NCBI GenBank assembly: GCA_011800805.1 | Contig: MPNW01000073.1 | Location: 62,001-126,000 of the forward strand | DNA from: Hirudo medicinalis | Lineage: Eukaryota; Annelida; Clitellata; Hirudinida; Hirudinidae | Direction of reading: 5' to 3' | DNA length: 64,000 nt | Position numbers and translations under genes: made by a program | The notes under the pieces: generated by a model | What the model was told of the DNA's origin: nothing | What the model saw: the letters and a program-made list of their open reading frames with translations, nothing else | Database searches by the model: none | In this document: positions 11,150-20,729 of the stretch, one piece after another | Layout of the letters: every line of letters starts with the position of its first letter | Numbering within the stretch: the stretch's first letter is position 1

Positions 11150-11472
11150 GTTAGCTTGACTAACTATGGCAATAAACTGCTGATGAAATAAGCTATTCGG
11201 ACCCGGGGGCGGTACCCGGCGCCTCCACCAAAAGCCTTTTGTGCAGTCGAACAGCGGTTTTTGCTGGGGGGGCGAGATAGGATCGACGAGGGTGTAAAGA
11301 TCAGACTTTTGCTCGGCATTGTACCGCCGTTATCGGGCTAAAATGATAGTTGCTAATGACAACTATGCGGAAGCATATCTCGCTGCTTAATGCAGTGGTA
11401 GTTTCAAATTAAGTCCTAGCGGTTCGCACCTCTAGGCGGGGTTCGGAGGTACCTGGCAACAGAAACCTCCAC
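11150..11472 (+). ncRNA. ssrA: Two-piece (circularly permuted) tmRNA
   Basis: tmRNA frees stalled ribosomes and tags the nascent chain for proteolysis. The acceptor piece comes first and ends CGCCTCC-ACCA (11220-11230); the coding piece begins at GGGGGCG (11268-11274). The two 7-mers pair fully, with a G.U at the third pair, the identity element for alanyl-tRNA synthetase. The resume frame at 11352-11390 encodes ANDNYAEAYLAA then TAA. A terminal hairpin GGAGGT/ACCTCC (11445-11450/11465-11470) closes the coding piece around CTGGCAACAGAA. A 5-bp T-stem CCGGG/CCCGG carries the loop GGCGGTA, lacking the usual TTC start. The left boundary is approximate. The ClpXP adaptor gene sspB lies 2 kb away and is also intact. 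Confidence 0.92.
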
Positions 11473-11479
11473 CCCCCCT

Positions 11480-12448
11480 CCCTACTCATCAATTCCAAAG
11501 ATCCTCCCTCCCTGGCAAACCGATTCAATATCCACCCCATCCAAGGAAACACCAATGCATCGCGATAGCGACCGCTTCTTCGTGCTTACCACTCTTCTTC
11601 CACGACTCTAGCAAAAACCACGCTGCTTCGCGTTCCTTCTCCACTTACCAAGGCGGACCGTGCCTACCTCGGTCGTGGCCTGGCGCGACATCATCCGCGA
11701 TCGGATGGCGATCGATGGTCACGCCTTACCCTGCGTATTTCAAACCTTGTGTATCGAACTTATGCTTTCATGGGAGCCGCGATCCTATGCGATCGCATTG
11801 GAAACATCGACTCCGTTGACTTCGACCACGGCGCGCCTGATGTCATCGCTATCTTCGTCTCGTCAGCCGCAATACCTGCATATCAAACGGATCGCCTAGC
11901 GGTATCGATACAAGCTGGCCATATTTATCTTAACTGAATTGGCCGTAGATTTTAGTCAGAATGTAGAGTGTAAACAAGATAAGGATGAAGTCCGCCATAC
12001 CCATTCTAGCATGGTCGAGACCTACAGGCAGTTCGGCTACTCGTTGATCAAAGGTATCGAAGGCGTCGGTCGCAGAGCGTCTGCACTGTATCCTAGACCG
12101 ATCCAAAACAATCTAAGCAGCACTCGGCAATTGCGCATCCGTGGTAAAGTTTAGTTTTGTCTGATGTGCTTGGTTGAATAAAGAATATTGTCGGCGCTAG
12201 CGATGGTCTTATAACCGATGTCCGACTACTGAAGCACGAGCTGAACGATGGTTCCAAAACAACAGTAGAGAAACGCAAGTGCAAAGAACAGCAACAGGAT
12301 AAAGGATATAAATTTCAAGATGGTCAACGGCCCTTGAGTTGTCCGCTCTACATCATATAGGCAGTCCTGAAGGCTAGCCGCAGCAGGTAAACAAGATTAT
12401 AGCATAGCGGAACTGCTTTGCTTGCGAGCATTGGGTTCAGACGAACGA
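11480..12448. other. Decayed DNA right of tmRNA
   Basis: No gene is recognisable. A plus-strand stretch at 11640-11935 (with GNIDSVDFDHGAPDVIAIFV in one frame) looks like an eroded protein gene but matched no family I know. A C7 run (11472-11478) lies at the tmRNA edge. Confidence 0.5.
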
Positions 12449-12470
12449 ATGCCCGCCTTTTGGCGGGCAT
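12449..12470 (-). terminator. Hairpin resembling a rho-independent terminator
   Basis: ATGCCCGCC-TTTT-GGCGGGCAT forms a perfect 9-bp stem with a 4-base loop. It lies just past the 3' end of the dead minus-strand MFS gene, where a terminator is expected. On that strand only TTCGTTCG follows instead of a clean T-tract, so termination may be weakened. Confidence 0.6.
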
Positions 12471-12504
12471 CTAGCGGCTAAACTGGGTGCGATCATCCTG
12501 GTTT

Positions 12505-13260
12505 AGATCATTCGGCTAATACTTCCGCCATGCTGCGGCTTCGGCCAAGCGTCATATACACAAGTAAGAAGACAATTATAGCTGAGATGGTGACGTCTGC
12601 CACTATCGGCGGCAGCATGCCGTCAAAGAACAGGACTGCCTCGCCATCGCAGCAACACCGATGACTAAATGCAGCGTGACTATTAGCGCTGACGTTGTGT
12701 TGGCTATTTCACCATGCTCTTCCATCGTCAGCACCTAGGTGGTTTGGATGACGAGATAGAGGAGATCGTAACCGACGAACAGCAAGGTCGTAAACACATC
12801 CAGCCGGTCGACTTCGGAGGCGAACACTGCAAGCAGCGCGACCATCATCTTTGCGTAGCCTATCACCACCCACATCACGCACTGCAATCCAAACCGCTCG
12901 ATCAGCAGCCAAGTCAACTGCGACATGCCGATGAAGGCGACTGCTTTGATCGAGAAGAAACGTTGTAGACCGATGGTGATAGGCCGTGATGATAGTCAAG
13001 ATAAAGGCAGAATTAGCGATATAGACGAAAAAGCTAGTGATCACAAAGCCGCCGATTGTCGTTAGCGAGAGGAAATTACGATCACTGAGTAAGGAAGCGA
13101 TAGCTGACAAGAGAGCTACGGATTAAGCTTTCGGCACGATTGTCAGCCGAGCGCATCTCCTTGAGCAAGGTTACCAACAGGATCACCGCTGAGTACCGCG
13201 GCGCCGGTCACTGTTCAGAACACAACGTACCAGCCGAGGCTTTCTACTATTAAGCTACTG
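12505..13260 (-). pseudogene. Remnant of Bcr/CflA-type MFS drug efflux transporter
   Basis: Reading the minus strand across frames gives ILLVTLLKEMRSADNRAESL, then SLLSDRNFLSLTTIGGFVIT, then MSQLTWLLIERFGLQ, then DVFTTLLFVGYDLLYLVIQTT, and finally FFDGMLPPIVADVTISAIIV near the end. This is the order of the second half of Bcr/CflA-type major facilitator proteins. Several frameshifts and stops make it non-functional. The N-terminal half may extend to about 13420 but is not clear. Confidence 0.75.
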
Positions 13261-13616
13261 ATCAGCGACTCAAGGATCAGCCAAGACCTGGGCGGTGCTT
13301 GTCACTCATTTTATCTTACTAGACTCTACTGGTGCTCTCCAGATAGCTCGATCTCAACGATACGGAAGTTGCCGCATGTCAGTTTCTGATGCTCGTCTAT
13401 GCCGGCCTGCAGGTGACGATGATCTTCGGCGAAACCGTCTCCGAAGAACAATTTCGAGCTGCTGTACCGACGCCGTATGCCACTTATTGCGCGCCTATAG
13501 CAAGCCTCGCCCGATCGCGACATGAGCAAACTGCAATACAGCGCCATATCCAGTTTACGGCGGCCTCAAGCTTGATTACAGATAATAAAACGATTCAATC
13601 GGACCAGTACTATATT

Positions 13617-14153
13617 ATGGCCGAAGATCAGATCCGCTACGACATTCTTGCTCAGGAAGCTCTGCGCGGTGTGATGCGCAAGGTTCTAGCCGAGGTGGCA
13701 CGCACAGGGCTACCTGGCAACCACCATTTCTTTATCACCTTCATGACTGGCGCGCCTGGCGTGCGCATATCTAGCCGCCTGCGCGAGCGTTATCCGGAAC
13801 AAATGACTATCGTCATCCAGTTTCAGTATTGGGACCTCAAGGTCACCGATACCGTCTTCGAAGTTGGTCTCTCCTTCTCCGATATCCCCGAGAAGCTTGA
13901 GATCCCCTTTTCCGCTGTTCGCGGCTTCTACGATCCTTCGGTCAACTTCGAGCTCGAATTCGAAGTGAAGACCAACACGGTTGAGATTGTACCGACAACG
14001 ATCGAGTCGGTTATTGTGGTTAAGCCGGAAGAACGCAAGGCCGACTCGAATAACAAGGCCGCGGCTGCCGAGTCCAGCAAGAAATCCAAGGACGAGTCAG
14101 TAGCCGGCAAGAGCGCTGATGTCGTCTCGTTAGACGCCTTTCGTAAGAAGTAA
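13617..14153 (+). CDS. sspB: SspB, ClpXP adaptor (alphaproteobacterial type)
   Basis: The 178-residue protein delivers ssrA-tagged substrates to ClpXP. Residues 1-125 form the tag-binding domain (IRYDILAQEALRGVMRKVL, NHHFFITFMTGAPGVRIS, RGFYDPSVNFELEFEV), then an acidic/Lys/Ser-rich linker, then the C-terminal peptide DVVSLDAFRKK that docks on the ClpX zinc domain. I start at ATG 13617 (MAEDQIRYDIL) because it matches the family; an upstream in-frame ATG at 13389 would add unrelated sequence. With tmRNA in the same window, the tagging and delivery pair is kept. Confidence 0.95.
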   Translation: MAEDQIRYDILAQEALRGVMRKVLAEVARTGLPGNHHFFITFMTGAPGVRISSRLRERYPEQMTIVIQFQYWDLKVTDTVFEVGLSFSDIPEKLEIPFSAVRGFYDPSVNFELEFEVKTNTVEIVPTTIESVIVVKPEERKADSNNKAAAAESSKKSKDESVAGKSADVVSLDAFRKK

Positions 14154-14174
14154 TCGTAGACTGAATAGTCACGA

Positions 14175-14335
14175 CTGATATGATCCAATTTCTGCCAGTT
14201 CAGAAAGTAGAAGGCGCGCAGCGACTGTGAGGCCCAGGCTGAGCAGAACCGTGCCCTCCACGACCGTACCAAGGTCAAAAAAATCAGCGCGATAGGCACG
14301 TCACTGAACAAGCGGAAATTGTCCATGGTCATAGC
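14175..14335 (+). pseudogene. Remnant of DUF4169 protein
   Basis: Just downstream of sspB, one plus-strand frame reads KARSDCEAQAEQNRALHDRT and on to LNKRKLS, matching the core of the short basic DUF4169 family, which neighbours sspB in Rhizobiales. The usual N-terminus (MAEIVNLNQFRK) survives only as a frame-broken FCQFRK. An antisense open frame over it has no family resemblance. Confidence 0.5.
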
Positions 14336-14375
14336 CTAGAACACAATCCGAGAGATCCTAAAGAACAGAAACCAT

Positions 14376-14600
14376 TATGAGCCTAGTCGAGAAGTGCTAG
14401 ATCAGTATCTGTGACTACCGACATCAGCTATTCGCTTGAAATCCGTTCAACGACGATCTCTTCAACATAGCCTCTCAACGTGACATGACGCTTACCGACC
14501 TCATCATTGACATCGATTGCAACCGCTCGCTCGATGCATTTTTTTCTAGGCGCTCCGAATGTTCATACTGGAACAGGCGCAATTCCAAGCCACGGCCACA
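14376..14600 (+). pseudogene. Remnant of ribbon-helix-helix domain protein
   Basis: MSLVEKC(stop)ISICDYRHQ begins a reading that continues with NPFNDDLFNIASQRDMTLTD and LIIDIDCNRSLDAFFS, then SECSYWNR. This matches the ~75-residue ribbon-helix-helix family found next to DUF4169 and sspB. TAG stops interrupt codons that are Gly or similar in relatives. Confidence 0.55.
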
Positions 14601-14990
14601 AAGTTCAGCTAGCCTCACTCATCGCCTTGCCAACTACATTTTGTAATATCTTAACGTTTGTTGTAATACATTAATACTTGACGCGGTCATTGACCGTCAA
14701 TTATCACTAATAATGATCGGTTTGGATAAATAATGGTAGATTGGGACAAGTCAAGGTGCTTGGCTAACATCGAGAAAGTATAATCTCAACTTCTAGTATC
14801 TAGACCTTGATTTTTTTCCTGGGTGTCATAATTTTTCCGGCTAAATCGGATCACTTCACAGCTGTCGGGCATTCTTAAAGCAACGCTATAATCATGATTT
14901 TCTTCGTACGGCTGGTAAGCGAAGTACTTCGATCATCTTTATGCAATCGGCAAGCCGACACGAAAAGAGACTGTTCAGATGAGCCAGAAG
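14600..14990. other. AT-richer decayed spacer
   Basis: No gene or RNA recognised between the ribbon-helix-helix remnant and the BrnA-like remnant. Confidence 0.5.
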
Positions 14991-15009
14991 TTCCTTAAAA
15001 GGAAATTTC

Positions 15010-15277
15010 AACCATGTCGCATTTACAACAGTGAATACTGGTGATTAAGTCTCCGACAATCCGGAGTTGGACCCAACAGGGACTTAAGGAGATAAAACCA
15101 TTTGCTGAGGCTTTTCCCGACCTAGCCAAGCAGATCCAACGCGAAAGCCACCCTAAGTCTCTCAAACCAGCAATATCGATCTGATTGGATCCAGATGTTC
15201 TCACCAAATTCAAGGCCACAGGCAATGACTGGCAGAGCCGCGTCAATTCAGTGCTGAAGAAGGTCATGATCAGCTAA
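15010..15277 (+). pseudogene. Remnant of BrnA-type antitoxin
   Basis: The plus strand reads PFAEAFPDLAKQIQRESH, then KPAISI(stop)LDPDVLTKFKATG, then NDWQSRVNSVLKKVM before a natural stop. The LDPDVL..FKATG..WQ.R.N.VL signature is the DNA-binding domain of BrnA-type antitoxins. A TGA at 15181-15183 replaces the expected Arg codon (CGA to TGA), and an earlier stop breaks the N-terminus. No BrnT-like toxin partner is visible beside it. Confidence 0.6.
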
Positions 15278-15429
15278 GGTCGAGCCAGGCTCTCGCTAAT
15301 TCGCTCTGCAGCGACTTGAAGAACTCGTCTGTGGAGAATAAACGGTTCTAGCTGCTTTTTACAGGCGCATGAGCAGGCAGTTGCATCGGTCCGACCGTTA
15401 CTGTGTTAAGAGTATACCTAAATGGTCGC

Positions 15430-15758
15430 GCCTCCTGTAGCTAAACGAGTTAGATTTCCGATACCGGATCTGGTTTGGCCGCCTCCGTGTCCCACCGGGC
15501 TTTCTCTTCCTCGGCCGTGGCCTTTGCAGCTGCTGCGACAACCCTATCTTCCTCTTCGGCCTTCAGGCGTGCGACTTAGGCAACAGCCTGGGCTTTCTGC
15601 TCTGCCTTGATCTTCTCCTCCTCGACTAGTCTAGCCCTCCCCCCCCCCTTCTGCCGATTGCTCGCGTTCGGCCTGCTGGGCAGCGAAGTAGCGTGCCTCG
15701 CGACACAGACGCTGTTTTTTTCGAGTAGTACTGCCTGCATGGCCTCGACGTGAGCCTA
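15430..15758 (-). pseudogene. Lost C-terminal tail of asmA
   Basis: Immediately past the asmA stop the minus strand still encodes, in broken frames, AHVEAMQAVLLEKKQRL, CREARYFAAQQAEREQSAE and a long Ala/Glu/Lys-rich helix (ARLVEEEKIKAEQKAQAVA and onward). Rhizobial AsmA proteins often end in such a charged tail, so these ~100 codons were probably part of asmA. A C10 run (15639-15648) falls in the break between two frames. Confidence 0.65.
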
Positions 15759-18700
15759 TTACCTCTTGATAGCACGTTGGATAAGAAACTGCGTCAATGA
15801 CGCACTGTCGAAGATGAGCGTCGTCGCACCGGGCACGCCGTTGATATGGAAGTTGAGCATCGGCTCGGACCACGCAACCGCCTCGTTCCCAGGCGCATAG
15901 GCGATCGTGCCACTGGCAGCAACGGTGCCGACGTTAAGATCAGCTCGTAGATCGGCCGTTAGCGTCGCCGCATTGCTTTTGAACGTTAAAGGCGACGCTC
16001 GCAGGATTCCGGCTGCTAGCGTGAAGGCAACATCGGCTTGATCAGCAATGAAGCTGCCGTCTCCAGCAATTGTCGTAGCGAACTCCGACACGTGCGCTGC
16101 ATTGACGTCATGCCCCAGCGCGTCCGTTATAGCAATAATCGACGAGAATGCATCAGGGTTGAATCCGGGCAACTTTAGGCTGTCCACGACAACTGTACCC
16201 GACCCTGCAAGCGACGCCACAAGTCCTTCAACCGACTTGCCGCTGCCAGACAGAGTAACCGAGAGGCTGCTCTTACCACCGAGATTAGCCGTAGCTGGAA
16301 TGCTAGCGACGTCAACTCCATCCAATTTGAACTGGCTAGTTAGTAGCGCAGTACCGTCGTGGTTCTTGAGTTCAGCTAAACCTTCGAGATTGCTGCCGAA
16401 GATCTTGCCTTTGATATGCGGTAACCTAAACGATTGGTCGTCAAACTTGAGACCGAGCGAAGCATCGCTCATCACGCCCAGCGGTTCGGCTAGCAGCGTG
16501 CCTGCAATAACGTCGACTTCTGCGTAGAACGGCGCGATCGACTTGGATACAAAGGCCGCTTTCGGCCATCCTTGTCCTTCTACAGCGAACGCATTAGTCC
16601 CCAGAAGCATATCGACAAACAGCCTGAGATCCAGTTCGTCGACCTTCATCGTGCCGGTTAGGTTCGGCACACCATCGACAAACGTCGCCTTGAGATCGCC
16701 GGCGACGTTGCGATCGTTGAGCTTGCCAGACAGCTTGCTTAGCACCAATTGCTCGCCGATTGCCTCGGCATCCGTCGTTAGGTCGATCGACGTGCCGGTA
16801 CCGATGCCCGGCAGCGACACGCCCGCTGTCATCAGCCATGGTTCGATGTCAGCTGCTTTTAAAGTTGCCCGGCCGCGTAGTCTTGCTGTCTCATAGTTTA
16901 TTGCTGCTTTGCCTGCAAACAGCGCCGAAGCGTCATCGCCCATTATTCTGATGGTGATGTCGAGCCCGTTTTGTATTATGCCCTTGGCGGTGATCTCCAG
17001 TTCGCCCTGCCCGGTTATGCCTAGCGGCAGAACCGGCAGGCCACCGAGCGCGAGAAGTGCTGTCGCGTCGCTGTTGCCTGCCGCGAGGTTAAACTTGAGG
17101 TCGGTTTTTGCTAGCTGATCTCGAAAGGTTAGCGCCGACAACGTCGCCACGAGATCCGAGCCTCCTGCCTGCCCCGTCGCACTAAACGTTAGGCCTGTCG
17201 AGTCATCACTGTTTTCATAAGCGCTCGCGATGAAGTCGATGCGGGCATCGGTCAAGAGGTCAGGGTAGGTATTCGCGCGTGCAGTCAACCAGTTTAGTAC
17301 GCGGTTATCAGACCATTGTTTAGCAGCGATCGACACGAGCGATGCCAAGTCGACAGCTACAATGGACGCATCTAGCTTGCCTGTAGGCGCCTCCGGAAAA
17401 CCATTGATCGTTCCGGTTGCTCTCAGTGATGCGCCAGCAAGCCCGCTAATCGACAGCTTATCAAGCTTCAGAACACCTTCGCGAAGCCGGAGTTCGGTGT
17501 CTAGTGTGTCGGCGCTCAGCCCAGCAAAATTCACTGGTCCCGCCTTCACGGCGATATCGAGATCAGTGTCTACGAATCGATTCGCGCCACGGTTTGTCAC
17601 GAACAGCGAGGTGAAAGCCAGCAGTTCTTCTAGGTCAAGTTCGCTGCTGTCTAGCTTCATCGTGACGAAGGACCGAGCGTCGCCAAGCTGCAGGCTGTCT
17701 AGCACACCAGTGAACTTGGCCTTGCCAGTGAACTTGGCCTTGCCAAGGATTAGCTCAATGTCGTCGAAACGTTGCTGTTCGCGCTTCAGTACCACCCTGG
17801 CCTTGAGCCCGACAGCAGGCAGGTAGCGCACCGCCTCGTCGATATCCTTAGCCATCCAGGCGGCCAAGACAGACGGCTGTTCCACGGTCAACAACAGCTG
17901 TCCGTTGAAGCCGAGAGAATCTTTAGTATTAAGGAGGCCGTTGGCCTCCAGCCGCGCCCTACCCGGCAACTGTGCTGTCAGTAACTTGAGCTCCCAGCCG
18001 GAAGCCGAGGATTCGGCCTTAAGCCTGATGTCGCGCACCGTCGTGTCATTAGCGACGACCGCCGGCAGATCGACGTCAACCGTGCCTGGGATAGTCAGTC
18101 GCGGCAGTATTACCAGCACCTTTCCCAGCGACGTCATGATCTCGGCAATCGACGGTCCTGCCTCGCCGGTCTCGTCGCCGACGTCCTTGTCTATACGCAC
18201 ATGTGCGCCTTTGGCTGCTACCAAGAAGTGTGGGTCGGTGCCGAGATCAATCTCGGCGATGCCGTCTGCCGTGTAGGAGTTCTCCAGCAACCCTGTCTCG
18301 AAGCGGAACTCGTCGATGCCGAGCCTTGTATGGTCAAGTGCGAACTTGCCCTTGACGCGGAAACTAGGATCAGCCGTCTTGGACAGCAAATTTGGAGCAT
18401 CAGCCTCGATTGTAGCCTGCTGCTCCACCTGATTTTTCACCATTGTGAAGCTGCCCAAATAGAGGCCATGGCCATTTTCCAGGCTGACTTTGCCGTCGCT
18501 GTCTAACACGACGCCGAAACGCTCTGGCGTAGCGTGAACTCTGAGCCGCATCTTCCCGTTCGACTCCAGCGCACTCATCGAAGCCGACAGCTGCGTCAGG
18601 ATGCCATCGATCTTCAGCGCCCCAGCGACTCGCCACGGCCCGGTCAGTGCTTTGGCCGAAACGATCGTATCGATGTCAGACAGCACGTGCTCGCGGCCGC

Positions 18701-19166
18701 TCACCTCATGGTGCAGGTAGATCTTACCGTCGGTGATCGTCAGTTTCTCGATGGAAATCTGCCTAGCATCGAAGGGCGTAGGCGGCCATATCGCCCAGTC
18801 TACGGTCCCGTCGACCGCCACATCAATAGTCGCCACCGGCCGCACCAGGCGCATGTCGAAAATCAGGAACTCGCCGCGCAGGAACGGCGCTAGTTCCACA
18901 TCCATGGAGAACGTCTCTATGGTCATCGTCGGTTCACCGCTGGCATTGCTGCCGACAATTACGTCGGAGAACATCACCGACGGGAACGGTAAAATGCGAG
19001 CCGTGATATCCCCTTCTACCGTCACCTTGCGGCCGAGGATAATGCTCGCCTCGCGCTCAAAGTCGGACTTGTAGACAGACCAGTTGATAAAATATGGCCC
19101 AACCAGCGCTGCACACAGCGCCAGCACGAACAGGCCACCAAAAATCACAAACAGGCGAGCGAGCAT
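15759..19166 (-). CDS. Large AsmA-family outer-membrane biogenesis protein
   Basis: The 1135-residue protein has an N-terminal membrane anchor (residues 3-26) followed by the AsmA domain (GPYFINWSVYKSDFEREAS, GRKVTVEGDITARILPFPSV) and a long repetitive beta-rich region. AsmA-like proteins are thought to act as bridge-like lipid transport or envelope-assembly factors spanning the periplasm. The frame is open over 3.4 kb, the longest intact gene here, which argues for strong selection. It ends at TAA after LTQFLIQRAIKR, where an eroded charged tail follows. An in-frame 18-bp tandem duplication (17710-17745) repeats KAKFTG. Confidence 0.9.
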   Translation of the reverse strand: MLARLFVIFGGLFVLALCAALVGPYFINWSVYKSDFEREASIILGRKVTVEGDITARILPFPSVMFSDVIVGSNASGEPTMTIETFSMDVELAPFLRGEFLIFDMRLVRPVATIDVAVDGTVDWAIWPPTPFDARQISIEKLTITDGKIYLHHEVSGREHVLSDIDTIVSAKALTGPWRVAGALKIDGILTQLSASMSALESNGKMRLRVHATPERFGVVLDSDGKVSLENGHGLYLGSFTMVKNQVEQQATIEADAPNLLSKTADPSFRVKGKFALDHTRLGIDEFRFETGLLENSYTADGIAEIDLGTDPHFLVAAKGAHVRIDKDVGDETGEAGPSIAEIMTSLGKVLVILPRLTIPGTVDVDLPAVVANDTTVRDIRLKAESSASGWELKLLTAQLPGRARLEANGLLNTKDSLGFNGQLLLTVEQPSVLAAWMAKDIDEAVRYLPAVGLKARVVLKREQQRFDDIELILGKAKFTGKAKFTGVLDSLQLGDARSFVTMKLDSSELDLEELLAFTSLFVTNRGANRFVDTDLDIAVKAGPVNFAGLSADTLDTELRLREGVLKLDKLSISGLAGASLRATGTINGFPEAPTGKLDASIVAVDLASLVSIAAKQWSDNRVLNWLTARANTYPDLLTDARIDFIASAYENSDDSTGLTFSATGQAGGSDLVATLSALTFRDQLAKTDLKFNLAAGNSDATALLALGGLPVLPLGITGQGELEITAKGIIQNGLDITIRIMGDDASALFAGKAAINYETARLRGRATLKAADIEPWLMTAGVSLPGIGTGTSIDLTTDAEAIGEQLVLSKLSGKLNDRNVAGDLKATFVDGVPNLTGTMKVDELDLRLFVDMLLGTNAFAVEGQGWPKAAFVSKSIAPFYAEVDVIAGTLLAEPLGVMSDASLGLKFDDQSFRLPHIKGKIFGSNLEGLAELKNHDGTALLTSQFKLDGVDVASIPATANLGGKSSLSVTLSGSGKSVEGLVASLAGSGTVVVDSLKLPGFNPDAFSSIIAITDALGHDVNAAHVSEFATTIAGDGSFIADQADVAFTLAAGILRASPLTFKSNAATLTADLRADLNVGTVAASGTIAYAPGNEAVAWSEPMLNFHINGVPGATTLIFDSASLTQFLIQRAIKR
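17710..17745 (-). repeat. In-frame 18-bp tandem duplication inside asmA
   Basis: GTGAACTTGGCCTTGCCA occurs twice in direct succession (17710-17727, 17728-17745), doubling KAKFTG in the protein. It is the in-gene counterpart of the many tandem duplications in dead DNA, tolerated because it keeps frame. Confidence 0.95.
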
Positions 19167-19169
19167 GAC

Positions 19170-19785
19170 ATTGGAGCAAAAAGGTTGTTGTGTCCCAGAC
19201 TCTTCACCGTAGGAGCGTAGTCATTTGGCGAAAAACCGAACCGTACACAACAGCGCATCAATGTCGGGCGACCTGCTGTCTATGGAAAGCGCCTCGCATG
19301 TCGCTTCGCGGCATGGAATACGATGTAGAACCGAACCTTTAGCTGGTGCCGAGCTTGACCTTAGAACCATGGCTTTTGTTCAACGACTGCACGCCCTTGG
19401 CGCCTGTCTTGCTGTGCTGCTCGCGCAACAACTCGGTCATGTCGTGAAGTTCCTTGTCTGACAGCCCCTGTGCAACGGGTTAGCACGACTTCTGCACCAT
19501 TGCAAGTTCGTCATTCGACGAGTAGTTGTCGTTTCTGATTTTGTGAAACAGCCATATCGATGGTCTCGCCTGGACCATCCTGTTGTCTCGCCGAGAGACA
19601 ATGTCTCTGTCTCTGTCTGCGTCTGCCCAAATTATGGCAATGTCAAGCTGCGAGACGCATGCTGATCATCTTGAGCTACTGGCTATCGTCGTCGCTGACG
19701 TGCCTCTTCGTTTCGATAAAGCTGAGTAACTATAGAAGTCATGCCGTTGCGTTCTCGGCATAGACCTTAACTAGAGCGTTACTGT
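19170..19785. other. Decayed DNA upstream of asmA
   Basis: A minus-strand fragment reads LSDKELHDMTELLREQHSKT then GAKGVQSLNKSHGSKVKLGT, clearly once coding, but I could not place it in a family. The remaining sequence has no recognisable content. Confidence 0.45.
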
Positions 19786-19789
19786 CAGC

Positions 19790-20720
19790 CTTGCCGCGTG
19801 CTAGACTAGCGCCTTGTCGAGCCCATAACTATGCGCGACGAGCTTGACGACAGGCTGCCGATGAAACCATCGCTCAACCAGATGAAGCTTTAGAGCTTGC
19901 CAAAGATTGCCGTCGAGGTTAATGAGCAAGTTCTTGGCTTACAGCAGGTAGATCGCCTGCTTGGCTATCTTCCTCATAAACTCCTCGACCTCGCCGATAT
20001 CGGTCGAATCGTTGTGGTCCGTCAGTACCAATGTGCAGAAGTTGTCATTGTTGACATGACCGACATCGGTACAATGGTGCCGAGTTGCTTAATATTTGCC
20101 TCGGTCTCAGCAGTGCATTTGGCTAATGGTGTAATCGGCACACGGGTATCTATCGAGAGCGTCCGCATGCCGCGACTGCAGCGGCAGCGATACCCAGTGT
20201 CGGCGTAGTACAGCGTCTTAGCTGAATTCGGCAGCGATTGTGCTAAACTCCTTGGTCTACTCGGCTATATCGGCGTCAGATCCATGAAATTCGAGGAACA
20301 GGCATGGTTCTGTTCTCGGGACAATCGAGTTTGGAATAGCTCTTCACCGCCCGCATCTACAGCGTGCTAATCGGTTCGATGCACGCCACCGAGATGCCCA
20401 TCGGGATAGTCCTTATCATCTCCCGGCAGGCTGCTTCAATAGTCGGGGGGGGGACAGGCAGATGCCACCCGCAATCGACTGCGAAATACACTGCAATCTG
20501 AGTGTCGCCTATGTGATTATGTCGAGCGCTGTGGCAATGTCCTCCTCTAAATTGCGAGTCATCATCAGGCCGCTCAGAGTCATGCTCTCTTCCGCGATTG
20601 GAACGGCCTGCCGCTTTCGCTGGCACTTTATGCTTCGGTAAGCAGTCAGACTTCGGTATTCTATCAGATCGGTAATCTGTCAGAATAGATACTTTGTCCA
20701 GCGCTACCAAAGGCTAAGCC
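19790..20720 (-). pseudogene. Remnant of FAD-linked oxidase (GlcD/D-lactate dehydrogenase type)
   Basis: Across shifting minus-strand frames the sequence reads IITxATLRLQ, PTIEAACREMIRTIPMGISV, ACIEPISTL, RAVKSYSKLDCPE, FLEFHGSDADIAE, KEFSTIAAEF and finally VGHVNNDNFCTLVLTDHND. This is the order of the substrate-binding half of glycolate oxidase/D-lactate dehydrogenase flavoproteins, including the near-diagnostic EFHGSD and GHVGDGNFH-like segments. A G9 run (20445-20453) lies at one frame break. The FAD-binding half should lie at higher coordinates but is not readable. Confidence 0.7.
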
Positions 20721-20729
20721 GAATAGGGT

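Noticed and set aside
13389..13616. Extended sspB start at 13389
   Set aside because: The added 76 residues are not like SspB, and MAEDQIRYDIL at 13617 matches the family start.
13928..14332. Minus-strand 134-codon frame over the sspB end as a gene
   Set aside because: It overlaps sspB and the DUF4169 remnant, both supported by family matches on the plus strand.
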